Program-made: the position numbers and the translations under genes | Notes under the pieces: model-generated | Told to the model about the DNA's origin: nothing | What the model saw: only the letters and a program-made list of their open reading frames with translations | The model's database searches: none | Shown: one piece after another, positions 26,543-35,125 of the stretch | Layout: every line of letters starts with the position of its first letter | Numbering within the stretch: the stretch's first letter is position 1 | Source: Nonlabens xylanidelens | Lineage (GTDB): Bacteria > Bacteroidota > Bacteroidia > Flavobacteriales > Flavobacteriaceae | Assembly (NCBI RefSeq): GCF_002934445.1 | Contig: NZ_PTJE01000003.1 | Location: forward strand, 372,001-436,000 | DNA: 64,000 nt | Direction of reading: 5' to 3'

Positions 26543-29002
26543 TTAGCTCTTAAGTTTAAATATAGATCGTACGACTTTTTTAATTTTCATTAAAAAACCA
26601 TCTTTCACATCATTTTCATGATATCCATTACCATAGGCTCCATAACCATAGCCGTAACCGTAACCGTAGCCATAACCGTAAGTCCCTTTATCACTAAAAT
26701 GATTAAATATAAAACTCAAGTTTTTTATCTCTTCTCTTTTATATTTTTCATTCACCACATTTAGCATTTCCTTTTTAGTATAGCCCTGACGTATCATGTA
26801 AAGAGATGCATCGGCATGTTTTGCTATTTCTAACGCATCTGCCACTAGACCTAATGGTGGTGTGTCTAGAATGATGTAATCGTAATTCTTTTTAAATTCT
26901 TCTATCATATCACCGGCACGCTTAGACATTATAAGTTCGCTAGGATTAGGCGGTACAGGACCAGAAAGTACTATATCCAGATTTTCTATTCCTGCAGACC
27001 TTATAATATCATTTAAGGAGCAATCGTTTACTAAGTAGTTAGAAACTCCTAAATCGTTATCAATCTCAAAATCATCAAATATCTTAGGCTTTCTTAAATC
27101 TAAACCTACCAGCAAGGTGCGTTTACCACTTAAAGCAAAAACAGTAGCAAGGTTGATACTGGTAAATGTCTTCCCTTCCCCACTTACACTACTGGTAACC
27201 ATAATAGTACGTGAGTTGTATTGTGATTCTTGATCGTAAATAAAGTGTAAACTAGAACGTATACCTCTAAAAGATTCTGCTATCGTAGATTTAGGTTTGT
27301 CACGCACTATTAAATTAGTAGGATGATCCATTTTACCCACAACACCTAACACAGAAACTGGGCTCAGTTTTTCAAGGTCTTTAGGGCTATGCACATAGTT
27401 ATCTAAAAAAGTAAGTACAAAAGCGACTGAAATAGGAGCTGCAAATGCCACCATTAAAGCAATTAAGTAATTGATATTTGAGTCTTTGCGCTGTCCACCT
27501 CTACCTATATTTTTTGCAGCATCTATGACATAAATATCCGACACGTTTGCTGCTTTAACTAACTCTGCCTCTGCTCTTCTAGCCTGAAAGATATTATAAG
27601 CATTCTGTCTCAAATCAAACTGACGCTGTATTTTAAGATATTCTTGTTGTTCTTTAGGTAAGGTTTTAATCTGAGCTTCTATTTTATAAATCTCAGAGTT
27701 GAGTTGTTTTAACTCGCCATTAAGTTGAGCTTTTGAACTAGAAATATTTTCAAAAATAACTTCTTTAATAGCGTTGATATCGCGATCTATTTCTCTGAAA
27801 ATAGGTGCATCTTCTCTCATGGCAAACTGCCTGCGTTTACGCTCTTCAGATAATTGTATTAATCTGGCAACACTTCCTACTACACTACCTTCTGTAATAC
27901 CAACTACGGTAGGTGCCTGTATGGCTGTGTAATCTGTTTTATCTCTTAGGTAATTGCGTAGGTTATTGTAATAATCTAATTTATTCTGAAGGTTAGTTCG
28001 CTGAAATTCAAAATCAGTAAGCTTTGTATTGAAATCACTATTTTGAACTGTTGCGTCTATTAACTGACTCTTAGATTGAAAATCTTTCAATTCATCTTCA
28101 GATGCTTTAATAGCCTCTGCCTGAGCGATAAGACTACTATCGATATACTTAATCGTACTGACAGCAAATTTATTCTTACGTTCTAGTTCTCCTTTTTCTA
28201 GAACAACAGAACTGGAGTTGATATAATCTACTAACCTATCTTTATTAGAACCTCTCAAGGAAAGTTGTATGATAGAAGAACCAGTAGGCTTTTGAAGAAT
28301 AGATATACCTTTATAACGACTTACCGTACCCCAGTAATCACCAAAATTAAATAACCAAGTCCCTTTTTGAATGGTACTGCTGGTCTTTTCTATAGTCACA
28401 TGTAAAAAAGGCAGATCTATAGGCTTACCAAATTCAAATTTCTGTTTCCACTCTCCTTGTGGAATATCTACCTGACCTGTTTCTTTGGTGAAATAATTAA
28501 AAGCACCTGCCTTATTTGAACTAAAATCAGCACTTAACTCAAATTCTTTATCGTTTAAAACATTAATACGTATGGAATTGCCTTTTATTTGCAAGGCATC
28601 TTCTACGGCATAAATAAAGAAAGGTGTTTGCTTATAAGCGTCTACATTATAATACTTACCTTCTTTAATGTAATTGATATAAAACTGAAGTTCGTCCACA
28701 ACTTTCTCTGAATGAGAGCGTGATTTGAATTGAGTAATCGCTGTAGTAACCTTATCTGTAGTACCACCCCAATTAAAGGTAAGACTGGTATTACTTGTAA
28801 ATAACGGATTTGAATTGTCCTTAATACTAATTAAGGATTCCATATCATAGTAGGTCTGTATAAATTGGTTCTTATAATAGGCATAACCTATACCTACACC
28901 TAGGCAAAGTAATAACAACCACCACAAGCGCAACAATTTAGACAAAAACTGTCTTATATCAAATATACCAGTTAGGCTGTTAACTTCATTTTCTTCTTCC
29001 AT
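26543..29002 (-). CDS. wzc: Polysaccharide co-polymerase/tyrosine autokinase (BY-kinase)
   Basis: The 819-residue protein combines a Wzz-type chain-length domain with a bacterial tyrosine kinase. One membrane segment lies near residues 30-46 and a second near 505-525, with a long coiled-coil-like region (about 285-480) between them in the periplasm. The kinase has SSVSGEGKTFTSINLA (Walker A), LLVGLDLRKPKIFDDF (Walker A') and YIILDTPPLG (Walker B). The C-terminus carries a run of Gly-Tyr dipeptides with nine tyrosines, the autophosphorylation cluster, followed by an acidic/basic tail. It controls polymer length and export with the wza-like protein encoded 2 bases upstream. Confidence 0.95.
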   Translation of the reverse strand: MEEENEVNSLTGIFDIRQFLSKLLRLWWLLLLCLGVGIGYAYYKNQFIQTYYDMESLISIKDNSNPLFTSNTSLTFNWGGTTDKVTTAITQFKSRSHSEKVVDELQFYINYIKEGKYYNVDAYKQTPFFIYAVEDALQIKGNSIRINVLNDKEFELSADFSSNKAGAFNYFTKETGQVDIPQGEWKQKFEFGKPIDLPFLHVTIEKTSSTIQKGTWLFNFGDYWGTVSRYKGISILQKPTGSSIIQLSLRGSNKDRLVDYINSSSVVLEKGELERKNKFAVSTIKYIDSSLIAQAEAIKASEDELKDFQSKSQLIDATVQNSDFNTKLTDFEFQRTNLQNKLDYYNNLRNYLRDKTDYTAIQAPTVVGITEGSVVGSVARLIQLSEERKRRQFAMREDAPIFREIDRDINAIKEVIFENISSSKAQLNGELKQLNSEIYKIEAQIKTLPKEQQEYLKIQRQFDLRQNAYNIFQARRAEAELVKAANVSDIYVIDAAKNIGRGGQRKDSNINYLIALMVAFAAPISVAFVLTFLDNYVHSPKDLEKLSPVSVLGVVGKMDHPTNLIVRDKPKSTIAESFRGIRSSLHFIYDQESQYNSRTIMVTSSVSGEGKTFTSINLATVFALSGKRTLLVGLDLRKPKIFDDFEIDNDLGVSNYLVNDCSLNDIIRSAGIENLDIVLSGPVPPNPSELIMSKRAGDMIEEFKKNYDYIILDTPPLGLVADALEIAKHADASLYMIRQGYTKKEMLNVVNEKYKREEIKNLSFIFNHFSDKGTYGYGYGYGYGYGYGAYGNGYHENDVKDGFLMKIKKVVRSIFKLKS
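26633..26691 (-). repeat. Hexanucleotide repeat coding the Gly-Tyr tail of the tyrosine kinase
   Basis: Imperfect 6-base units (GGTTAC, GGCTAT, GGTTAT and variants on the minus strand) encode seven consecutive Tyr-Gly pairs followed by A-Y-G-N-G-Y. Units differ only at third codon positions, so the amino-acid pattern is kept while the DNA is not a perfect repeat. Slippage in multiples of six would change tyrosine number without breaking the frame. Confidence 0.85.
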
Positions 29003-29004
29003 GG

Positions 29005-29814
29005 TTAATTAGAGATATTGTTAATCAATAAAACAGTTCCTACTAACGCAGTAAACACAGATAATATAGTCGTAAAAGAAGACAAGCCAGTTGTTCCTGT
29101 TCCTAGTGCTTTTTGTGGTTTTGGATTAACGACTATCATATCATTAGGTTGTATGTAATAATAAGGAGAATATACCACATCTATACTTGTTAAATCTAGC
29201 TCGTGTGTTTTCACACCATCAGGATACTGTCTTACTATTTTTACAGCGGTTAAATCGCCCGTAATGGGCACACCACCACCGTCTGCAATAGCCTCTATAA
29301 TACTTACCTGATCTCTATAGATGTTTTTTTGTCCTGTACCATTTACCTCTCCTACCATAGTATATCGCAAACCATCTAATTTTACGGTAACAAATAAATT
29401 TGCATTTTCTTTAAAATATTCAGTCAGTAGTCTTTTTTCTATCAATTCACGCAACTCTTCTACCGTCATGCCTATCGCTTTTATTTTACCCAATTGCGGC
29501 ACACGTATATCTCCATGTTGATCTACCGTATAACCTGTAAAATATAAACCAGCACCTTGAGTAGATCTTGTATTACCTTCATCACCTTGTACATTAAACA
29601 TCTTTACCAGATCTGGGTCTATAGGTGCTTTAATTTGAATAGAAAGTATATCGTTAATTTGTAAACGATAAGGTGGTTGTATTTTTCTAATAACAATTAA
29701 AGAATCGTTTGCAGTGCTATTAGACTCCTGTAAATAAGTAATCTTAGATGTGGGAACACAGGAACTAGCCAGCAATAATAAAAAAAGTACCAATAAACCC
29801 AACAGATTTCTCAT
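29005..29814 (-). CDS. wza: Polysaccharide export outer-membrane lipoprotein (Wza-like)
   Basis: I choose the ATG at 29814, which gives MRNLLGLLVLFLLLLASSC, a clean lipoprotein signal with Cys 19. The frame open to 29880 would add 22 residues upstream and would swallow a TAnnTTTG box. The 269-residue product has the poly_export region (PYRLQINDILSIQIKAPIDP), the SLBB-like part (KIKAIGMTVEELRELIEK and VGEVNGTGQKNIYRDQVSI) and a C-terminal hydrophobic segment (about 245-262). That last segment, instead of the amphipathic helix of enteric Wza, is common in Bacteroidota members. It forms the outer-membrane exit pore for the polymer and heads the export part of the operon. Confidence 0.93.
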   Translation of the reverse strand: MRNLLGLLVLFLLLLASSCVPTSKITYLQESNSTANDSLIVIRKIQPPYRLQINDILSIQIKAPIDPDLVKMFNVQGDEGNTRSTQGAGLYFTGYTVDQHGDIRVPQLGKIKAIGMTVEELRELIEKRLLTEYFKENANLFVTVKLDGLRYTMVGEVNGTGQKNIYRDQVSIIEAIADGGGVPITGDLTAVKIVRQYPDGVKTHELDLTSIDVVYSPYYYIQPNDMIVVNPKPQKALGTGTTGLSSFTTILSVFTALVGTVLLINNISN

Positions 29815-29837
29815 GTAATAGAAAATAAAGTAAGCTG

Positions 29838-29845
29838 CAAATATA
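29838..29845 (-). promoter_or_regulatory. TAnnTTTG box upstream of the polysaccharide locus
   Basis: On the minus strand TATATTTG matches the Bacteroidota -7 consensus 24 bases before the ATG at 29814. I do not see a good TTG at -33, so this is a one-box call. If real, it drives wza, wzc and probably the following export genes. Confidence 0.4.
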
Positions 29846-29927
29846 GAATTATTGAATTGAAAATCTCCTTTTGACACCATTCATTAGTATATAATCGATA
29901 CATATGTTAAAAGATGTTTTATAATCT

Positions 29928-29943
29928 CGCTTTCGCGAAAGCG
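29928..29943. repeat. Palindrome copy 6, full 16 bases, intergenic
   Basis: CGCTTTCGCGAAAGCG between the divergent wza-like and ABC-F genes. No T-tract adjoins it, so it is not a simple terminator. Confidence 0.95.
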
Positions 29944-30107
29944 GAACAAACATAAAACAATGGAGACCACACTAGCCCATCACAGACTAATTTGAATATC
30001 CTAATATAGGAATACCATCTCAAGAAGCTTCAAATTTTATGGGATGACCTCACTATACTAACACTTAACACCGTAATATTGCATTTCTTAATTTAAGCAG
30101 GATTACC

Positions 30108-31994
30108 ATGAATTATATAACTGTAGAAAACGTTTCCAGAGCATTTGCTGACAAAGTTCTTTTTAAAGACCTATCACTAGGTATCAACCAAGGACAGAAA
30201 ATAGGTTTTGTAGCAAAAAACGGTTATGGTAAATCTACTTTGCTCAATATCATCACTCGAGCAGAAGAACCTGACAGCGGTAATGTAGCTTATAGAAGTG
30301 ATCTAAGAATGGCGTTCTTATCGCAAGAACCTAATCTTAATCCAGAAATGACTATTGAAGAAGTAATTCTAGATAGTGACGTACCTACGATGAAAATCAT
30401 AGCAGATTATGAGCACTCGATGGCAAATCCTGATGATGCTGACATGATGCAAAAAGCACTGGATGCTATGGATGCGGCAAACGCTTGGGATTTTGAAACT
30501 AAGTACCGCCAGATTCTTTCTAAATTAAAACTGGATGATCTGACTCAAAAAGTAGGTAAATTAAGTGGTGGACAAAAAAAACGTATCGCCATGGCTATGG
30601 CTTTACTGTCAGACCCACAACTTTTAATAATGGATGAACCTACTAACCACCTAGATCTAGAAATGATCGAGTGGCTAGAGGCATACTTTAAACAAGAAGA
30701 CTACACCATACTTATGGTAACACACGACCGTTATTTCTTAGATCGTGTGTGTAATGAAATTATAGAATTAGATCAAGGTCAACTTTATACCTATAAAGGA
30801 AACTACTCTTACTACGTTGAGAAAAAGCAAGAACGTTTAGAAATAGCTCAAACTAATCAAGAAAAAGCACAACAACTTTATAAAAAGGAATTAACGTGGA
30901 TGCGTCGCCAGCCTAAAGCGCGTCGTACTAAATCAAAATCTCGTATAGACGACTTCTATGTAATTAAAGAAGCCGCTCATAACCGTCGTAAAGATCACCA
31001 GGTAGAACTAGAGATTAATATGCAACGTATGGGAACAAAGGTTGTAGAATTACACAAACTGAGTAAATCGTTCGGTGATAAACATTTGATTAAGGACTTT
31101 TCTTATAATTTCATACGTGGAGAACGACTAGGAATCATAGGCAAAAATGGTACTGGAAAATCTACGTTCTTAAACATGATTACTGGTGCACTTACTCCAG
31201 ATACTGGTAAAGTAGTTATAGGAGAAACAGTTAAAATAGGGTATTACACTCAAGGTGGTATTGAAGTAAAACCTGGTCAAAAAGTCATAGATGTCGTTAA
31301 AGAATACGGTGAGTACATCCCTTTAAATAAAGGTAAAATAATCAGCGCGAGCCAGTTACTGGAGCGTTTTATGTTTGATAACAAGAAAAAGCATGATTTT
31401 GTAGAAAAACTAAGTGGTGGAGAACGCAAACGTCTTTACCTATGTACAGTTCTCATTCAAAATCCTAATTTCTTAATTCTTGATGAACCTACTAACGATC
31501 TAGATATCCCTACACTAAATGTACTAGAGAACTTCCTAATGGATTTCCCTGGTTGTATTATAGTAGTAAGTCACGACCGTTACTTTATGGATAAGATAGT
31601 AGATCATTTATTTGTATTTAATCAGTCTGGTAATATTACAGATTTCCCTGGTAACTACAGTGATTTCAGAGCTTATGTAGGTAATACAGACATCGCTCTA
31701 GATAAGGATGCCACCGAAGAAGAAAAACCAGTAATAGTAAAAAAGGTAGAAACCACAACTGCTGCCCCTACATCTGGACCGACTAGAGAGCAACAAAAAA
31801 TGCTTTCTAGAATGGAGAATAAAATCAAGCAACTGGAAGAGTTAAAGAAAAAACTACAAGACAGTTTCTTAGATCCTAACATTCATGCAGACCAAATGAC
31901 TGAAAACTCTATACAACTAGAAAAAACTAAAGCACAACAAGAAGAACTAGAGATGGAATGGTTAGAATTAAGTGAGCAAATTGCTAAAAACTGA
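30108..31994 (+). CDS. ABC-F family ATPase (Uup/Ettα-like, ribosome-associated type)
   Basis: The 628-residue soluble protein has two ABC domains and no membrane segments, the mark of the ABC-F family. Domain 1 has FVAKNGYGKSTL (about 34-45; the first P-loop residue is Ala, not Gly), LSGGQKKR and LLIMDEPTNHLD. An arginine/lysine-rich linker with WMRRQPKARRTKSKSR follows, then domain 2 with GIIGKNGTGKST, LSGGERKR and FLILDEPTNDLD. The last 80 residues are a charged coiled coil (ENKIKQLEELKKKLQ), as in Uup. Such proteins act on ribosomes or on DNA-related processes; the exact role of this one is not predictable. A strong terminator follows. Confidence 0.93.
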   Translation: MNYITVENVSRAFADKVLFKDLSLGINQGQKIGFVAKNGYGKSTLLNIITRAEEPDSGNVAYRSDLRMAFLSQEPNLNPEMTIEEVILDSDVPTMKIIADYEHSMANPDDADMMQKALDAMDAANAWDFETKYRQILSKLKLDDLTQKVGKLSGGQKKRIAMAMALLSDPQLLIMDEPTNHLDLEMIEWLEAYFKQEDYTILMVTHDRYFLDRVCNEIIELDQGQLYTYKGNYSYYVEKKQERLEIAQTNQEKAQQLYKKELTWMRRQPKARRTKSKSRIDDFYVIKEAAHNRRKDHQVELEINMQRMGTKVVELHKLSKSFGDKHLIKDFSYNFIRGERLGIIGKNGTGKSTFLNMITGALTPDTGKVVIGETVKIGYYTQGGIEVKPGQKVIDVVKEYGEYIPLNKGKIISASQLLERFMFDNKKKHDFVEKLSGGERKRLYLCTVLIQNPNFLILDEPTNDLDIPTLNVLENFLMDFPGCIIVVSHDRYFMDKIVDHLFVFNQSGNITDFPGNYSDFRAYVGNTDIALDKDATEEEKPVIVKKVETTTAAPTSGPTREQQKMLSRMENKIKQLEELKKKLQDSFLDPNIHADQMTENSIQLEKTKAQQEELEMEWLELSEQIAKN

Positions 31995-32020
31995 CCTATT
32001 TCACACCTTATTATAGATTT

Positions 32021-32056
32021 AAAACCTTCCTCTTAAAACAGGAAGGTTTTTTTTTG
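32021..32056 (+). terminator. Rho-independent terminator of the ABC-F gene
   Basis: An 11-base stem AAAACCTTCCT / AGGAAGGTTTT with an 8-base loop is followed by a run of T. It lies 27 bases after the stop codon. Confidence 0.88.
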
Positions 32057-32063
32057 TTTTCTT

Positions 32064-32097
32064 GGTTCCGTTCCTCAGCCCTAAAGGGTTTGGAAAC
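32064..32097. repeat. Intergenic dyad repeat, copy 1
   Basis: This 34-base element begins GGTTCC, has a central CCCTAAAGGG palindrome and ends GGAAAC, so its ends are also roughly complementary. A second, diverged copy follows at 32120-32153. Both lie between two convergent terminators. Confidence 0.55.
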
Positions 32098-32119
32098 AAA
32101 GGCTTTTTGCTGTTTTGTT

Positions 32120-32153
32120 GTTTCCATTCCCCAACTCTAAAGGGTGCAGAAAC
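32120..32153. repeat. Intergenic dyad repeat, copy 2
   Basis: This copy begins GTTTCC, keeps CTCTAAAGGGT at its centre and ends AGAAAC. The ends GTTTC and GAAAC are exactly complementary. Spacing and length match copy 1. Confidence 0.55.
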
Positions 32154-32157
32154 ATCC

Positions 32158-32195
32158 ACAAAAAAAAGGAACAGAATAAATCCTGTTCCTTTTTG
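32158..32195 (-). terminator. Rho-independent terminator of rimO
   Basis: The stem AAAAAGGAACAG / CTGTTCCTTTTT is flanked by a run of A on its left, which reads as a T-tract on the minus strand. It sits about 40 bases after the rimO stop. Confidence 0.85.
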
Positions 32196-32233
32196 ATATA
32201 AATTATTTAGTATTTATAGATGTTGCTATAAAT

Positions 32234-33544
32234 CTATTTCTCATCTACAGGCACGCCAAAAAGATCAAAATCTTCTGCCTCGGTGATTTTTACATTCACA
32301 AAAGAGCCAACTGATAAATAATGCTTCTCTGCATCAATAAGCACCTCGTTATCCACATCTGGACTATCAAATTCTGTACGACCTACAAAGTGATTACCAC
32401 GCTTGCGATCTATCATCACCTTAAATTCTTTACCTATTTTTTGTTGGTTCAGCTCCCAAGAGATTTGAGACTGAATTTCCATGATCTCATTAGCACGTTC
32501 TTGTTTAACATCTGCTGGGACATCGTCTTCTAACTTGTAGGCATGTGTATCTTCTTCATGAGAATAAGTAAAACATCCCATACGCTCAAAACGCTGGTCT
32601 TTTACCCATTGCTTTAAAATCTCAAAATCTTCCTCAGTCTCGCCAGGGTAACCTACTATAAGAGTCGTACGTATTGCCATCTCTGGAACTAACGTTCTAA
32701 ATTTCTCTAGAAGCGCATTAGTTTTTTCAAAAGTAGTACCTCGACGCATCGATTTAAGAACTGGTGTAGAAATGTGCTGTAAAGGAATGTCTAGGTAAAA
32801 ACACACCTTAGGCTCATTTTTCATTACATCTAGAACATCTAGTGGGAAACCGGTAGGGAATGCATAATGCATACGTATCCACTCTATTCCTTCTACTTTT
32901 GCTAGCTCACGTAATAACTCTGCCAGTCTTCTTTCTTTATATAAATCAAGACCGTAATAGGTAAGGTCTTGAGCGATAAGAATTAATTCTTTAACACCTT
33001 TTGCTGCAAGTTTTTCAGCCTCTGTAATTAGGTCTTCAATAGGCGTACTTTTATGTCCACCACGCATTAATGGAATCGCACAAAAAGAGCAAGGTCTATC
33101 ACAACCTTCGGCTATTTTAAAATACGCATAGTTTTTAGGTGTGGTTGTAACACGCTCACCTATCAACTCGTGCTTATAGTCTGCACCCAGTGCTTTTAAT
33201 AGAGATGGTAATTCTGTAGTACCAAAATACTGGTCTACATCTGGGATTTCATTTTGAAGATCTGGTTTATAACGCTCAGACAGACATCCAGAAACAAAAA
33301 CCTGATCTACCTCTCCATTTTGCTTACGTTCTACAAAGTCTAAAATCGTATTCACCGACTCCTCTTTTGCATTATCAATAAAACCGCAAGTATTAATCAC
33401 GACTATATTCCCTTCTTCTTCATGCACAACGTCCTTACCACTAGCCTTTAACTGGCCCATCAGCACCTCACTATCGTACACATTCTTAGAGCAACCTAAA
33501 GTTATTACGTTGATCTTATTCTTTTTTCTTGTTTTTGTTCTCAT
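32234..33544 (-). CDS. rimO: Ribosomal protein S12 methylthiotransferase
   Basis: RimO adds a methylthio group to an aspartate of ribosomal protein S12. I use the ATG at 33544 (436 residues); an upstream in-frame TTG at 33556 is part of a TAnnTTTG box. The N-terminal UPF0004 domain has Cys 18, 53 and 87 (LGCSKN, INTCGF, SGCLSE) for the auxiliary cluster. The radical-SAM domain has CDRPCSFC (Cys 148, 152, 155). A TRAM domain ends the protein (FVGRTEFDSPDVDNEVLID). The methylthiotransferase MiaB is the closest relative, but the VINTCGFIDNAKEES segment is RimO-like. In many Bacteroidota rimO is next to ftsY; here five genes lie between. Confidence 0.96.
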   Translation of the reverse strand: MRTKTRKKNKINVITLGCSKNVYDSEVLMGQLKASGKDVVHEEEGNIVVINTCGFIDNAKEESVNTILDFVERKQNGEVDQVFVSGCLSERYKPDLQNEIPDVDQYFGTTELPSLLKALGADYKHELIGERVTTTPKNYAYFKIAEGCDRPCSFCAIPLMRGGHKSTPIEDLITEAEKLAAKGVKELILIAQDLTYYGLDLYKERRLAELLRELAKVEGIEWIRMHYAFPTGFPLDVLDVMKNEPKVCFYLDIPLQHISTPVLKSMRRGTTFEKTNALLEKFRTLVPEMAIRTTLIVGYPGETEEDFEILKQWVKDQRFERMGCFTYSHEEDTHAYKLEDDVPADVKQERANEIMEIQSQISWELNQQKIGKEFKVMIDRKRGNHFVGRTEFDSPDVDNEVLIDAEKHYLSVGSFVNVKITEAEDFDLFGVPVDEK

Positions 33545-33553
33545 AAGCGGCTG

Positions 33554-33561
33554 CAAATTTA
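33554..33561 (-). promoter_or_regulatory. TAnnTTTG box upstream of rimO
   Basis: TAAATTTG on the minus strand lies 10 bases before the chosen ATG, implying a very short leader. The box supplies the TTG that would otherwise look like an upstream start. Confidence 0.4.
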
Positions 33562-33605
33562 CGACTTAGCCCACTACTATGTACGGTTAATGGTTGTTTT
33601 TATCT

Positions 33606-33621
33606 CGCTTTCGCGAAAGCG
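33606..33621. repeat. Palindrome copy 7, full 16 bases, intergenic
   Basis: CGCTTTCGCGAAAGCG in the divergent gap between rimO and the 33807 gene. Confidence 0.95.
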
Positions 33622-33806
33622 CAACTTTTAAACGCATTTATGATAATGACTAATATTAAAATGACAAACAAACAGCTCTAGAACACATCCTTATTTCTAG
33701 TCCCATGAAAAAATGAAAGCAACACTTAAATCTTAAATAAATATTAAAATTTAAAACCAATGTACTAGCAGGCGATATATTAGCAGCCAACCCAATCAAA
33801 ATTATT

Positions 33807-35003
33807 ATGAAAAATTTATTATTATTAACATTGTTAATGATCAGTTTTCTGAGCTATTCTCAATCTACATTCTACTCAGGAACCTTAACAAGAAAGGATG
33901 GATCAAAAGAAACTGTATATTTTAAGAATAGAGATGTAATACTTAACTCTAACGGAGAGATAAACATTTACAAGGAAGAAAATAATAAAAGTAAAATAAT
34001 TATCACTGCAAATGATTTTACTGAAATTCACTCAACAGATAATGAATTAGTGTTTATAACCTCAAGAATTAAAGAGTATAGCAATTCAAACGATGTTATC
34101 TTAAAAAAACTAATTAAGGGACAAAATTCTCTATATGTTTTTACCGATAACAAACAAGATTACTTTGTAAATGAAAAGAAAAGTGATTTTGAATTACTTG
34201 AAAAGTCAAAAACTGACAGAAAGGAGTCCATATCTTATAAAGAGTGGTTATATAAAAATCTTAATTCAACAAATAAGAATCCTGCAGCATTCAGTAAAGT
34301 ATCCTACGACTCCTCTAGTCTAATTAAAGAATATTTAATGAATGACTCAAATGCTCAAGAATTAAAACTAGAGCCTAGGATTGATTTTTTTAATTTAGGT
34401 GTGCATGCTGGATGGAGTAGCAATAATTTAAAACTAGATAATAATACTGGCGCATTAACCATTGATGACATAAGTGCTTCTAATTATAGACTAGGTATCA
34501 AAACCTTTTTTAATTTAGATAGGGTTTCTGATAAAATCACAATTGTGTTAGGAGCTGATTACCATACCTCAATAGAAGGTGACTCTAATTCTATTTTTCT
34601 CCCTGAATCTGACCAACAACGTAGAGACGCTAAGACATCATTAGAATTAAATTATATTAGCTTTAATATAGCCGCTCAATATAACCTGCATTTTAACAAG
34701 TTCAGTATTTCTCCATATTTAGGTTTTGAATCAGGAAGTTATATCAATGACAACAAATTCACTACCGTAATTGAAGATAGCGAGATCAATTATGACCAGG
34801 CTATTTTTACAGAATCACCAGTAGGTTTAAATATAGGGTTATCATTTAGCTTGTTCAAAAACTTTTATGGTTTTGTGGAATATACATCTATGGGAGACAT
34901 AAAGGTTACAAGTATATACTCACAAAGCGCTCAAGAAAGTTCTTTGTTAATCGATGGAAACAATGATAGAATCTCGTTTGCCATAGGTTATAAAATATTT
35001 TAA
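33807..35003 (+). CDS. Secreted protein with C-terminal outer-membrane beta-barrel features
   Basis: The 398-residue protein begins MKNLLLLTLLMISFLSYSQS, a signal peptide with the flavobacterial YSQ ending. Residues 20-170 are a charged domain beginning TFYSGTLTRKDGSKETVYFK, of unknown fold. From about residue 190 there are alternating aromatic strands (FFNLGVHAGWS, ISFNIAAQYNLHF, ISPYLGFESGSY, FYGFVEYTSMG), ending ISFAIGYKIF. A terminal aromatic residue is typical of outer-membrane barrels. I do not recognise the family. It is transcribed alone, with a terminator after it, and codon use looks AT-rich compared with neighbours. Confidence 0.82.
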   Translation: MKNLLLLTLLMISFLSYSQSTFYSGTLTRKDGSKETVYFKNRDVILNSNGEINIYKEENNKSKIIITANDFTEIHSTDNELVFITSRIKEYSNSNDVILKKLIKGQNSLYVFTDNKQDYFVNEKKSDFELLEKSKTDRKESISYKEWLYKNLNSTNKNPAAFSKVSYDSSSLIKEYLMNDSNAQELKLEPRIDFFNLGVHAGWSSNNLKLDNNTGALTIDDISASNYRLGIKTFFNLDRVSDKITIVLGADYHTSIEGDSNSIFLPESDQQRRDAKTSLELNYISFNIAAQYNLHFNKFSISPYLGFESGSYINDNKFTTVIEDSEINYDQAIFTESPVGLNIGLSFSLFKNFYGFVEYTSMGDIKVTSIYSQSAQESSLLIDGNNDRISFAIGYKIF

Positions 35004-35021
35004 AACTAAATAAATCCTATT

Positions 35022-35059
35022 TAAAAACGTATCAAAGAAACCTTTGATACGTTTTTTTT
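35022..35059 (+). terminator. Rho-independent terminator
   Basis: The stem AAAACGTATCAAAG / CTTTGATACGTTTT is followed by eight T. It ends the gene at 33807-35003. Confidence 0.9.
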
Positions 35060-35125
35060 GAGCCTAACTGAAATTATTTTAATGATTTAAAATTAATCAG
35101 TATCTTAAATGTTTTATTCTATTTT

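Noticed and set aside
26633-26691. Hexamer repeat as a CRISPR-like array
   Set aside because: No spacers; the repeat is coding and explains the Gly-Tyr tail of the kinase.
29928-29943. Palindrome read as a transcription terminator
   Set aside because: No T-tract follows, and most copies lie inside genes far from stop codons.
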